Assembly (NCBI GenBank): GCA_037178975.1
Contig: JASJZH010000002.1
Location: forward strand, 2,480,001-2,544,000
Source of the DNA: Oscheius tipulae
Lineage: Eukaryota > Nematoda > Chromadorea > Rhabditida > Rhabditidae
Direction: 5' to 3'
DNA: 64,000 nt
Of this stretch, positions 19,301 to 28,107 are shown one piece after another (positions within the stretch are counted from its first letter, which is position 1; each line of letters starts with the position of its first letter). The notes beneath the pieces are model-generated. The model saw nothing but the letters and a program-made list of their open reading frames with translations, ran no database searches and was not told where the DNA came from. The translations under genes and the position numbers were made by a program.

Positions 19301-19736
19301 GCACACATGTTTGAAAAAGCTAGGTTTTAGGTCTAGGAATAGTACTACTTTCGCGGTTGAGAATTTACAAGAAGTTTGGATCGAAACATGACAAAACCAC
19401 TCGTGTAAAAGGTGTATAGTAATTCAATATTGTTCAACTTTTATTTGAACTAGAGTTTTGGTGTTCCAGCTTCAGATGCATAACTGTTTGAAAGCTGGTC
19501 AAGAACACATCTCCCAACTCCTCAATCATCTTCAGACTGAGTAGATGGTTCTTTGCCCTAAGGGAACGGCCAATTTTACTATCTACCTTTTTCAGACTAT
19601 TATCCACCATCTTAAAACAAAAAAATCAAATAAAAACCTTACCTGAGCTCTCCTCTGGCGACAGCAGATCATCGTCCGCGAATCCGTCCTCCGGATGCAC
19701 GAAATCGTCCATCCCTCCAGGAGCAGGTGCTGCCAT
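16322..19736 (-). CDS. ARHGAP1: BCH/CRAL-TRIO plus RhoGAP protein, ARHGAP1 (p50RhoGAP) type
   Basis: GTPase-activating protein for Cdc42/Rho-type GTPases, with an N-terminal Sec14-like module. Exons in transcript order: 19736-19643, 18792-18539, 18500-18394, 18073-17915, 17873-17596, 16964-16812, 16773-16670, 16489-16322; 438 aa, almost exactly the human length. The acidic N terminus leads into the CRAL-TRIO region (about 90-200, [11 protein letters not shown] and VVHPTRF), then a Pro-rich linker ([11 protein letters not shown]) and the RhoGAP domain with the arginine finger in EGIFRKS (about residue 277), LLKTFLR and [10 protein letters not shown]. The last intron starts with GC (ACTAAG|GCTCGT); no GT donor keeps the frame. 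The 631-nt and 850-nt introns are long for this genome. Confidence 0.95.
18186..18247 (+). repeat. tRNA-derived SINE-like copy in ARHGAP1 intron
   Basis: TGACTAGCGGGCTGGGCTTTGAATC followed by GGGTTCGATCCCCG resembles a degenerate tRNA with A- and B-box-like parts. It lacks a well-paired acceptor stem, so it is a SINE or tRNA relic, not a working tRNA. A similar copy lies at 30604-30661, also in an intron. Confidence 0.5.
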
Positions 19737-20159
19737 TTCGTCTATCAAAACAGCGCTATTAGCAATTCAACTTCCCATAAAAAAAGAGGAAAAAGAAGAG
19801 GGAAATGATAAAACGAGTGACTGACGTGTCTCCGTCTCTTTTACAAGAGTACGCACCCGAGATGTTTGCCTTTTGAATCACGAAAATCGAAGAGTGTGGC
19901 GGGGAGAAAAAGAGATCGGCCACGCGACAGTGTCCCGTAACGGGTTTTCGACAGAGAGAAAGAGAGCCCGTTGGCAAATCCGCCCGAATCGAAGGGGGAA
20001 AAAGAGATACAACTTGAACTGGACAACTATTATAAACTGTTTAAGAGAGAGTCTCGAGACAGTTTAATAAGGGAACTTATAAATGAAGAAAACACATTGT
20101 GGTTCACGGAGCGGGTTTATACAGATTTACAGTCATTTGAATTAGAAGGCCGGAAGTTT
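19737..20159. other. intergenic between ARHGAP1 and CHMP2A
   Basis: Upstream region of ARHGAP1 and 3' flank of CHMP2A, both on the minus strand. A GA-rich stretch with GAGAGAAAG words lies near 19950-20060. No gene seen. Confidence 0.5.
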
Positions 20160-21792
20160 TTATTCTCTTCGCAGCATGTCGAGGCGTCTCTGGAGGTCGT
20201 CGTCGATATCGTCTGTAAATTTGGAAGTAATTAGAGAGCTGAGGAAGCTTATTTTTAAACAGAAAAATTTAGAGTCGAACGGATTGTTCGACAAATAATC
20301 CCGTTCGAATCATACTTGTACAGTTTGCTAGTCATCCTACTTTGGATTTTGTGAGTTGGGAGGCAATCAATTGATATCAAAGCTAAGAGAAATCAGTCCT
20401 TGAGCATGGAAAATAGACAAAACATGGTGGTATTGGTCAGGTTTTGCCGTCCCTTGGCAATTTTGAACCTTTAACTTTTCCCCGCTAATGATAAGTGGAC
20501 GATGGGCGTCTTCCTAGCGCGTAAGGCGAGTTATGCAATTCCAGCCTCAGTTTGCTCAGGAGGGTTTTTTCTACCCGGTTTTGTAAAAAAAAAATTACTA
20601 GCAGTATATGGAGAAAATAACGTGAATAAAAAAGGCTCGTATGCGTTCAAAACGAGCTATAGTATCGGGTTTCTCCGAGCCTTTTCATTGCTTCGTAACT
20701 GCTTTAGGCTCTGAGGTCAAAAGAATCAGTGAATTCGTGAGCTAGTAAGCAAAAACAATTCTGAAACAGGAATATTTCGGTTTGAAATCCTCGGAAAACT
20801 GAAACCAAGAATGAACGAACGGGAGCGCCTACCAGACCTTCATCCAGAATCTTGATAGACTCTACAGCTGTTCGACTTTTAAAGACCGCCAACTCCATTA
20901 GATAATTGGTGGAAAGTGAGAGTCGACTGTCTTTCGACGTTGCTCTTTGCCAAAAGTGTGCCGAAAAGAGCTATAGGAAGCTTTTTTGGTGTGTTTTTGG
21001 CAATTATCCCTGCAGAAACTAGAAAAGTTACCTGAAGGTGCTCCTCCGCCGCCGCCGCCACCCACAGCCACGGGTTGTCTGGCGGGTTGTCCGGTCGCGA
21101 CGCCGATAGATCCTCCGGCCATCGGAAGTCCGCCGAGCTGTTCGCCCATCTGGATGCCGAGCTCGTCGAGGACCTTATTCACGATGATTTCGCTCTCCTC
21201 GTCGTCCGCCGGGTCGCCGAGAGCGTCGTCGATGGCATCGCCCATGACTTCCTCCTTCATATCCATGATCTCGCTCTGCTTCTCGAACTGGAAATCGATT
21301 TTTTAGGACTTTAAAAACCTAAACTAACTTCCATCATGATTTTCTGTATTTGCGGAAGATTTAGCTGCTTGTTCATGGACTGCATGGCGCGTGTGACGCC
21401 CTTCATAGCCTGTGCCATCGCATCTTGACTCTTCAGCGTCTGTACTTTGAGAGAAACCGCCTAAATTTCAAGATTTTTTGCCGGGAAAACAAGATAAAAG
21501 ACCTGGATGTTCGCCTTCATCATTATAAACTTTTTAATGTAGCGCCTAGTACGGACGAGATCTTTAGCCATCACCTTAACCGAGTCCATCTGATTCTGTT
21601 GAGCCATTTTCTTGATCTCGGCAATGACCTTCTTCTCCTGGACTTCCATGCGCTGCTTTTCCCTGAATTTTCTGGATTTTTTGGCCAAAAGCAAGACTAC
21701 CTGTCAAGCTCGCGAATAGCCTTGTTTAGGGCCCGCTGATTTTGTCGAAGCAGCTCCGATGGAGTTTTCTTGCGCCCGAAAAGGAAGTCCAT
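20160..21792 (-). CDS. CHMP2A: ESCRT-III subunit CHMP2A/VPS2
   Basis: ESCRT-III filament subunit for membrane scission at multivesicular bodies, cytokinesis and membrane repair; recruits the VPS4 ATPase. Exons in transcript order: 21792-21701, 21662-21503, 21460-21329, 21287-21032, 20212-20160; 230 aa. The start MDFLFGRKKTPSELLRQNQR, the basic helices and the acidic C-terminal half (GDPADDEESEIIVNKVLDELG) match the family. The last exon supplies the MIM1 motif DLQRRLDMLR that binds VPS4. A Gly-rich linker (VGGGGGGGAPS) precedes it. The ATG follows TTTTTAG by one base, a clear trans-splice acceptor. The last intron (819 nt) is long and holds nothing recognised. Confidence 0.96.
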
Positions 21793-22535
21793 GCTAAAAA
21801 TTGCGAATGAGTGGTGAGAAACCAGGAAATGAGAGAATGAGCTCGATTGCGATGAAAGTAATAGGGTTTGGGCGATTTCCTGTGTAAATTTGCATAAAAA
21901 CAGTCCGTTAGATGGAGAAAAAGTGAAGAAGAGTGATGAATCAGCAGGAAGGACACCATTACAGCTGACTCGGCCGTTCGTCCCACCTTCGGGTCATGAA
22001 ATCGTACGCAGTGCGTCTTTTCTCTTCGACCGTCATCCCAAAATCGATGCTGTCCCTTTTTGTTTACTGTTTTGCCTTTATTGACAACACGAAAGTGAAA
22101 AACACATGAGAAAGGTAGAGACAAGGTTTTGTCCAGATTGAGGTGTTTTTACAACTAAAAGTTGGGCAATTTGACAAATTTTTTCTCTACAGAGTTTTCA
22201 GCAGTCTTATGCAGTATACTTTGATAATTTTTACAGGAAATTTAGAGTATAAAATGGCCGAAAGCAGAACTGAAAGAGGAAAGCGATGATCAAATACGTA
22301 AAAGTCCGTCGTCCGCCTTATGGCGTACAGCAATTTTTAGGCGGCGATTTGAATCAGTAAATTCGTTTTCAGCTTGTAGAAAACCTTGTTAGACACGGTC
22401 GAATTACCGAAAAGTACAAAGTTTAGTTTCTTTACAGACCCCCAATAGTGCAACCAAAGGCGAAAAAATCAATAAAAAAAAGTTCGTTCCTCGTTTCTTG
22501 TCTTCTGACGTCTTTCAAAGTCATCTTCTTCCAGA
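21793..22535. promoter_or_regulatory. divergent promoter region, CHMP2A and ADHFE1
   Basis: 743 bp between two divergent starts. A TATAAAA word lies at 22249-22255 on the plus strand but is about 280 bp from the ADHFE1 start, so its role is unclear. No other motif assigned. Confidence 0.45.
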
Positions 22536-24222
22536 ATGTCTCGACACATTGTGGCCAAGAGTCTTTTGGAGCGTGTTTGCAGCTCCAAGACTGCCTGTCC
22601 TCATCACGCATCAGACTCTGGTCCAATAAAGGTGGCTAAGCTCAGTACTTCGGGTAGGAAAGGTTCTGTAAAACAGAATACTCGATAATTTCAGGTCAAA
22701 CCAAAGACTACGCCTTCGAAATGGTCTGTTCCACACTCAGATTCGGTCCAGGAGTCACAGCTGAACTCGGCTACGATGTGAAGAAGCTCGGTGCCAGGAA
22801 CACTCTCGTCGTAACGGACAAAAACGTTGTCAATACAATTGCTTTCAAGTTCCTGAGTTCAGGTTTTAATATAATGATTGGTTTAGAGCAGTGGAATCGT
22901 CTCTGAAAGCGAACGGGATTGGGTATACTGTCTTCAACGATGTTCTCGTAGAGCCAAGTGACAAGAGTATGATCAGAGCGATCGACTTTGCCAAGAAGAA
23001 GGGCTGTGACAGTTTTGTGGCCGTTGGAGGAGGGTCTGTCATCGATACGACGAAGGTAGGGACAGAGAAACAGAGAGACAAGAGACGGTGACAAATTTCA
23101 GGCCGCTGCTCTCTACTGCTCCAACAGATCCGCCGACTTCTTCGACTACATCCACCCTCCCTTCGGAAAAGGTCTCATTCCCGAGAAGCCCATGCTACCT
23201 CTGATTGCTGTCCCTACCACTGCCGGTACAGGCAGTGAGACCACCGGGGCTGCTATAATGGATCTACCTGAGCACAACTGTAAGACTGGTATCCGGCTGA
23301 GGTGTATCAAGCCCCTTCTGGCCATCATTGATCCTTTGAATGTGATGAGGTGAGGTAATCAACTGAAACATGCACAATCTGTTACAGTATGCCAAAAAAT
23401 GTAGCCATCTACTCCGGTTTCGACGTACTCTGCCATGCTTTGGAAAGTTACACGGCGATTCCATACCATCAGCGTGGCCCGAGACCGGCCAATCCGGATG
23501 TCCGACCAGTCTATCAAGGTTCAAATCCGATCAGTGATGTCTGGGCAAAGGAGGCGCTGAGGGTAGGCCAAAAAATCTTGATTCAATCAAGAGTTTTATT
23601 GACTGACTACTGAATTTCTGACTCTGTTGCGAAGAGAGCAAATCTCAGTGTCCCTCTCTTGACTCATCTATCTCTTCAGATAATTGGCAAGTACTTCCGG
23701 AGAAGTATCTTCGATCCGACGGACGAAGAAGCCCGTACTCAGATGATGATGGCCAGTTCTTTCGCCGGCATGGGTTTTGGAAACGCCGGTGTCCACATAT
23801 GTCACGGACTTAGCTACCCGATTAGTAGTCAGGGCAAGAAGTACCAGGACCCGGACTACAACGAAGGAAAGAGGCTCATTCCTCATGGACTCTCCGTCAT
23901 GACCACGGCTGTGGCCGATTTCGAGTTCACCACACCAGCTGACCCTAAAAGGCATGCCGAGGCTTCCAGATGTCTTGGGGCGGATCTGCCGATCACTGCC
24001 AGCGCTGATTACATATCCAAAACTCTCCAGGACCAGCTTCGAGGCTTCATGAGTGACTTCAAGGTACCGAATGGATTGAAAGCAATGGGTTTTGGGACTG
24101 AAGACATCGAGAAGTTGACCAATGCTGCAGTGCATTCGGTTCCTAATATCAACATTGCTCCGCGGTCGACGGATCGTGAAGCCATTGCTAGTATTTACGA
24201 GAAGAGTATGACTGTCTACTAA
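22536..24222 (+). CDS. ADHFE1: hydroxyacid-oxoacid transhydrogenase
   Basis: Mitochondrial iron-dependent alcohol dehydrogenase family enzyme that couples oxidation of 4- or 3-hydroxyacids to reduction of 2-oxoglutarate to 2-hydroxyglutarate; the C. elegans orthologue (hphd-1) acts in propionate breakdown. Exons 22536-22653, 22695-22848, 22887-23055, 23102-23349, 23388-23562, 23680-24222; 468 aa against 467 in human. The N terminus looks like a mitochondrial presequence. Motifs: [19 protein letters not shown] (dinucleotide binding), [10 protein letters not shown], and metal-ligand regions [12 protein letters not shown] and [15 protein letters not shown]. The ATG follows CTTCCAG by one base. 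Intron 3 (46 nt) is mostly the GACAGAGA motif seen in many introns here. Confidence 0.97.
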
Positions 24223-24259
24223 GAGTGGTATGCAGAAAAGGGGTTGTAAAGATTTGGGT

Positions 24260-24265
24260 AATAAA
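24260..24265 (+). terminator. polyadenylation signal AATAAA of ADHFE1
   Basis: Canonical AATAAA 38 bases after the stop codon, followed by a T-rich stretch. Confidence 0.7.
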
Positions 24266-24388
24266 CATCTTTATTGTGAAGTGACTAACAACGATTCTAT
24301 GGGTTTCTAAGTGAAACAACAGTCTTCGACTTCTGCGTATCCAGCATTTTGAAAAGATCAGATAAATATAGTCCTGGACATTCCGTCA

Positions 24389-24795
24389 TCACAGCGTTGA
24401 AATGTCAGCCAGAGCCTGCATCTTCATTGCGTACTCTTTCTTACCCAAATCGTTATGCTTGGCCACTCGATAGACGTCTCCAAATACTCCGGAACCTAAC
24501 AGTTTGATGAATTTCCAGACGAACTGTTCGCTCTTGACCATCTCGTCGTTCTTCATCTTTTCCCGGGCCTTCGGGATCTCCTTCTTCTTCCTCCTCTCCT
24601 CCTTCAGGGTCAGGGCCGAATCTTTGGTACGGGCCGTGGACTTCTTGTGACCTCATCCGTGGTTGGAGCCACCTTCTTGATGGCATTGTCAGTGGGTGGG
24701 AGTCTGAAGAACTCGTCGACCACCAGAGCCGCTTGTCCAGTGGTTTTTGGAGAGGTGTCCCTTCTCCGCCAATTAGAGAATATATAATTTTTCAC
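24389..24795 (-). pseudogene. truncated CK1/TTBK-like kinase N-lobe fragment
   Basis: Reading toward lower coordinates, a Lys/Glu-rich leader precedes KFIKLLGSGVFGDVYRVA (glycine loop) and KKEYAMKMQ (with the VAIK-type lysine), then the frame stops at 24391 right after beta-strand 3. The rest of a kinase domain is absent. The leader lies in two frames: one from 24795 ends near 24610 and the glycine-loop frame takes over at about 24650, so there is at least one frameshift. This resembles nematode CK1/tau-tubulin-kinase-like proteins and is best read as a broken partial copy. A short upstream exon missed by me, or an unannotated intron in place of the shift, cannot be excluded. Confidence 0.55.
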
Positions 24796-24927
24796 GACTA
24801 TCGCTCTGCCTTTATAGAACTGTCAGGACGTCAAAATATTCAAAATTTACGTAGTTTTTATTCGATAATGGATACCTTTTGGAAAACGGATGCAAGTGCT
24901 ATAAAGCGTTTTGAAATTCCACTTTAT

Positions 24928-25302
24928 TTATTTGTCAAATGTGACAGCAACAAAACAGAAACCATAACAGCGACCTTCTGTAGCAAAAGCCGAATTCCTG
25001 CAAGAGCTCTCAGAACGACCTTTATCCAGCAAGCAGCTTCTATACAGAAGACACAAAGAATCACAATTCTGAAAATTTTTCTGGAGTGTTCTTGAACGAT
25101 GGAGTGATCTTACTTTGTTCGTTAGTCCCTTTCCTCTCATCGGAGCTTTCGTTGTCTGTACCACAGCGCCTGGACCACCGCCACCAGCAGCTCTACCTCT
25201 CCAAGCCGGTCTCGTTGGAACTTGGGGCTCGACGATGCCAGGACCGTAGATTTGAGCCATAGACAAGGCAAAAAGGACGAGAAGGATGAGGACAGTTTTC
25301 AT
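24928..25302 (-). CDS. small secreted Cys-rich peptide A (109 aa)
   Basis: Exons 25302-25114 and 25068-24928. A clear signal peptide (MKTVLILLVLFALSMA) is followed by a Pro/Gly-rich propeptide-like part and a basic site MRGKG at about residues 55-59. Exon 2 encodes a domain with six Cys spaced C-x3-C-x5-C-x10-C-x10-C-x3-C. Likely secreted and stabilised by disulfides, with the basic site as a possible processing point. It is a tandem paralogue of the gene at 25759-26045: same signal peptide, exon structure and promoter. I do not recognise the family; it is not the ShK or classic CS-alpha-beta spacing. Confidence 0.75.
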   Translation of the reverse strand: MKTVLILLVLFALSMAQIYGPGIVEPQVPTRPAWRGRAAGGGGPGAVVQTTKAPMRGKGLTNKVRSLHRSRTLQKNFQNCDSLCLLYRSCLLDKGRSESSCRNSAFATEGRCYGFCFVAVTFDK

Positions 25303-25330
25303 TGTTGGTGCTTGACTCTCACATGACGTT

Positions 25331-25410
25331 CATTTATACCCATTGATATACGAGGGAGAGCAAGCTGGGAAAACACGCCCGCAGAAATACTCGTAGCTTG
25401 AACTGTGTTG
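25331..25410 (-). promoter_or_regulatory. TATA promoter of peptide A
   Basis: On the minus strand GGTATAAATG (25332-25340) lies about 35 bases before the ATG, and upstream boxes TTTTCCCAGCTTGC and CAAGCTACGAG (25361-25401) match the peptide B promoter base for base at most positions. The TATA distance implies a 5' UTR of only a few bases if this is the TATA box in use. Confidence 0.65.
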
Positions 25411-25758
25411 GAACTATTTTAGGGGATAGTTGTTTTGAAGGGTTGGCAATGATTGAACACATGCGATACTGCTCATGGAGTTTTCTTTAATAAGCAAAGC
25501 CTGCGATTCTGTTTGTTTGTCCGGTATCACGAACCAACGATGGTTATCAAGGGATTAGATCGACAATTCAGTTGCGTCTAGAGGAGAGATAGATTTGGCA
25601 TGACTAGAGCTTGCAAATCAGGAAGTTACCTGTCAGTTATAGAGGAGTTAGTTGGGAAAGTTGTGGATCTGCCCCACAAGTTTAAAGGCTGCACAGACAG
25701 TCGTAGACTGCTGGAATAGTTACAAACTCGTTCATTCAACTCGATAGCAGTTACAAAA

Positions 25759-26045
25759 TTAGCCATATCTGTGCTGACAAAAACTCATAGCATGTTCTGG
25801 AGGACACTCCTTAGTCATAAAACACAACTTGAGACACATTTCCTGAAGCCTTATTTTTCATACAGATAGAGGAAACTCACTGTTGATATTTGTCTTTTTC
25901 CTCGTACAGGACCTTTCGTGGTCATCGGTGGGGCTCCGGGACCCACTACACCACCACCGTTTCCAGCCCATCCTGCGGAAGTTGGTCTCGGGAGTTGAGC
26001 CATGGAGAAGACGCAAATGACAAGAAGAATAAGAAGAACTTTCAT
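25759..26045 (-). CDS. small secreted Cys-containing peptide B (82 aa)
   Basis: Exons 26045-25881 and 25842-25759. Signal peptide MKVLLILLVICVFSMA, then a Gly/Pro-rich part ending in the basic site VRGKRQ, then exon 2 with four Cys spaced C-x3-C-x5-C-x9-C. Relative to peptide A the last two Cys are missing because the frame stops at HRYG. It may be a shorter functional form or a truncated copy. The shared TKGPVRGK/TKAPMRGK block and shared promoter show that A and B arose by tandem duplication. Confidence 0.7.
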
Positions 26046-26072
26046 GGTTGCTAGTCGTAGATAAGTCAGTTC

Positions 26073-26160
26073 TTTTATACACTTTGACACCTGGACTGTG
26101 GGGGAGAGGGCAAGCTGGGGAAACAAGGAGGTCTGCAGGAATGCTTGTAGCTTGGTTCTT
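26073..26160 (-). promoter_or_regulatory. TATA promoter of peptide B
   Basis: GTATAAAAGAAC on the minus strand (26071-26080 region) lies about 30 bases before the ATG. Upstream boxes TTTCCCCAGCTTGC and CAAGCTACAAGCATT (26110-26155) correspond to those of peptide A in order and spacing. Confidence 0.65.
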
Positions 26161-26272
26161 TTGCAGATTTTTTGGAGTCGTTTTCAGGCCCATATTGGTC
26201 AATATTTATAACTTTCGAGATTCTTTGTACATGAAAGCAACAGAGGGCAGAGAGAAGATCAAGAGAAGCTGT

Positions 26273-27317
26273 TCACTTTTTCCCATAGAGTCCTAGAGCC
26301 GGAGACATCCCGGCTCCGGCGAGTCCCATCATTGCTGGATTACCATAGCCTCCCATCATTCCTCCCGGTGGCAGACCGTTGGCTATACAACGACCAAACT
26401 GGCAGACCATCCCCATTGGACACGATGTACCCATATGACAGGCTGTAAATGGGATAGTTAGGGAGGGAGGGACGACTCACCAAATGTGGAAGACATGGTG
26501 TTTTGGATACACACTCCGCCTATGCAATATTGACCGACTGGACAGACTGCTCCCATGGCACAGGCTAAAAGTTACTTTGTCATTGTCACTGCCTCTTTAT
26601 CTCGCTGTCACTTTGTCTAAACTCACTTGTCTGTGGCGGTAACAGTTGACTTCCACTGAAAGCCACATTGCTCCGACTACAGTACCCGTTGACACAAATC
26701 TGTCCATTCAGGCATTGTTGCATAAGACTACAAGGAATCATCCCTAAAGTTGATTTATCTAGAGACTGTTCTACCACCTACCTCCTGCGTTCGACTGTGA
26801 CACGCCGACCTGGGTCATTCCCATTCCAAGGCCTAGGTTTCCGTAATTTCCAGCAGCTCCAAGAGCAGCTGTAGGTGGGAGACCAGGCACTGCTGAAACG
26901 GTGAAAGCTTGTGTAGACAGAGAGACAGAGACAGGGACGAGGAGAGAGACAGCTACAGTAACTGACAGAAAACTCACGTCGATTGACAACTCCCAATCCC
27001 ACTCCAGACCCTCCATACAGAGCTGCGGCTGAAGTTAGAGCTCCCAAACCACCCATCCCCCTGAAATGTTTTTATTCCTGCGCTCTTCCTCAAAAAAGAA
27101 CCTTCCACTCATCCCTCCTGTACTGATACAGTTCCCATTCCAACAATATTGACCAAATGGACAGGAAATGTAGCGGCACATGTCGCTCTCTCCATAGCCA
27201 CTGAGAGCACTGTAGAGGGAGCTGCCAAGGAATTGGGCTCTGACATCACTGAACAGTGTTTTGTGGGTATCTGGACGATGATTTTTACCAAAATAGGGCT
27301 AAAAATAGGAATAACAT
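26273..27317 (-). CDS. secreted protein with four 4-Cys modules (246 aa)
   Basis: Exons in transcript order: 27317-27289, 27248-27102, 27060-26978, 26892-26782, 26743-26627, 26564-26481, 26442-26273. The tiny first exon joined to the second gives a signal peptide ([15 protein letters not shown]) in frame. Four modules follow the pattern C-x4/5-C-x5-C-x4-[39 protein letters not shown] and [13 protein letters not shown], each ending in xGxC. They are separated by Gly/Ala/Met-rich linkers and the tail is Gly/Met-rich. The modules recall EB-type Cys domains of nematode secreted proteins. Probably extracellular matrix or cuticle-associated; that role is inference. The five introns between modules mostly lie at module edges, as expected after exon duplication. 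Confidence 0.8.
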
Positions 27318-28107
27318 CAGGTTCAAGTAGTAGTTGGGCGAAAGGGAACGCGGGACGAGAATGAGGGAGAGGCAAATTGTCCAACCTCTAACTGTATTGC
27401 GCAACCGGTAACCGGACAACAAGCGAGCGAAATCGGCCAAATACCGGCTATAGTGAGAGTGGCAACCGGTGATGCGAGGAGATTATTCGAGATTTCGGGA
27501 GCAGGTTGACAAGTGCTAGAGCGGCTTTTTATGGAGAATGGTTTTATGACATCCTAAAAGCTTTTTCACGTGGTTATGGCAAGAGAAATAAGGACTGGAG
27601 TGGCTAACTGTGAGAAAAGGAAAAAAAAATGAAAAAAGAATGAAATGAAATACATAAATGTATTTGAATTCCAAATTTAGGCGGGCATTTAAAAAGCTCC
27701 GTATTCTAGTTTTTCTTTTCGGTCTTTGTTATCTATCCATGTCCCATATTTTTAGCTATTTTTGTTGCGCATGGTATAACAAAAACTGCGTAGAGAACAT
27801 GTTAGAAGGTATAATACAGCTCTAAGTCATTTCGAAGCTCTAAAAACTTGATTTTTCTCTTTATCCCGCCTCATAACCAATTTTTTACCCTATTTCTATC
27901 TTCTTTCCGTTGTTTCATGAGAAATCATCTATTTTTTGTGTAGTTCAGATATTCTCACCATCAAGAACCACCCGGACTGGGTCCCACACAGATTTACCAC
28001 TTTTCCCATTCAGTGCATCAATTTTAATTTTGTTCGAACAGTTTCGTCCTTATTTTCCTCTTTTCCTCGGTCATTTCATGATAAAGCATTATTATCCTCA
28101 ATTCAGG
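27318..28107. other. intergenic between secreted-module gene and EBNA1BP2
   Basis: About 790 bp with divergent promoters. Contains the AACCGGT cluster noted separately; the half nearer EBNA1BP2 is T-rich and ends in ATTCAG before its start. Confidence 0.5.
27403..27470. promoter_or_regulatory. AACCGGT cluster, possible Grainyhead sites
   Basis: AACCGGTAACCGG at 27403-27415, a TACCGGC at 27442-27448 and AACCGGT at 27464-27470, 90-150 bp upstream of the secreted-module gene. AACCGGTT is the known Grainyhead consensus, a regulator of epidermal and cuticle genes. Binding here is inference. Confidence 0.35.
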
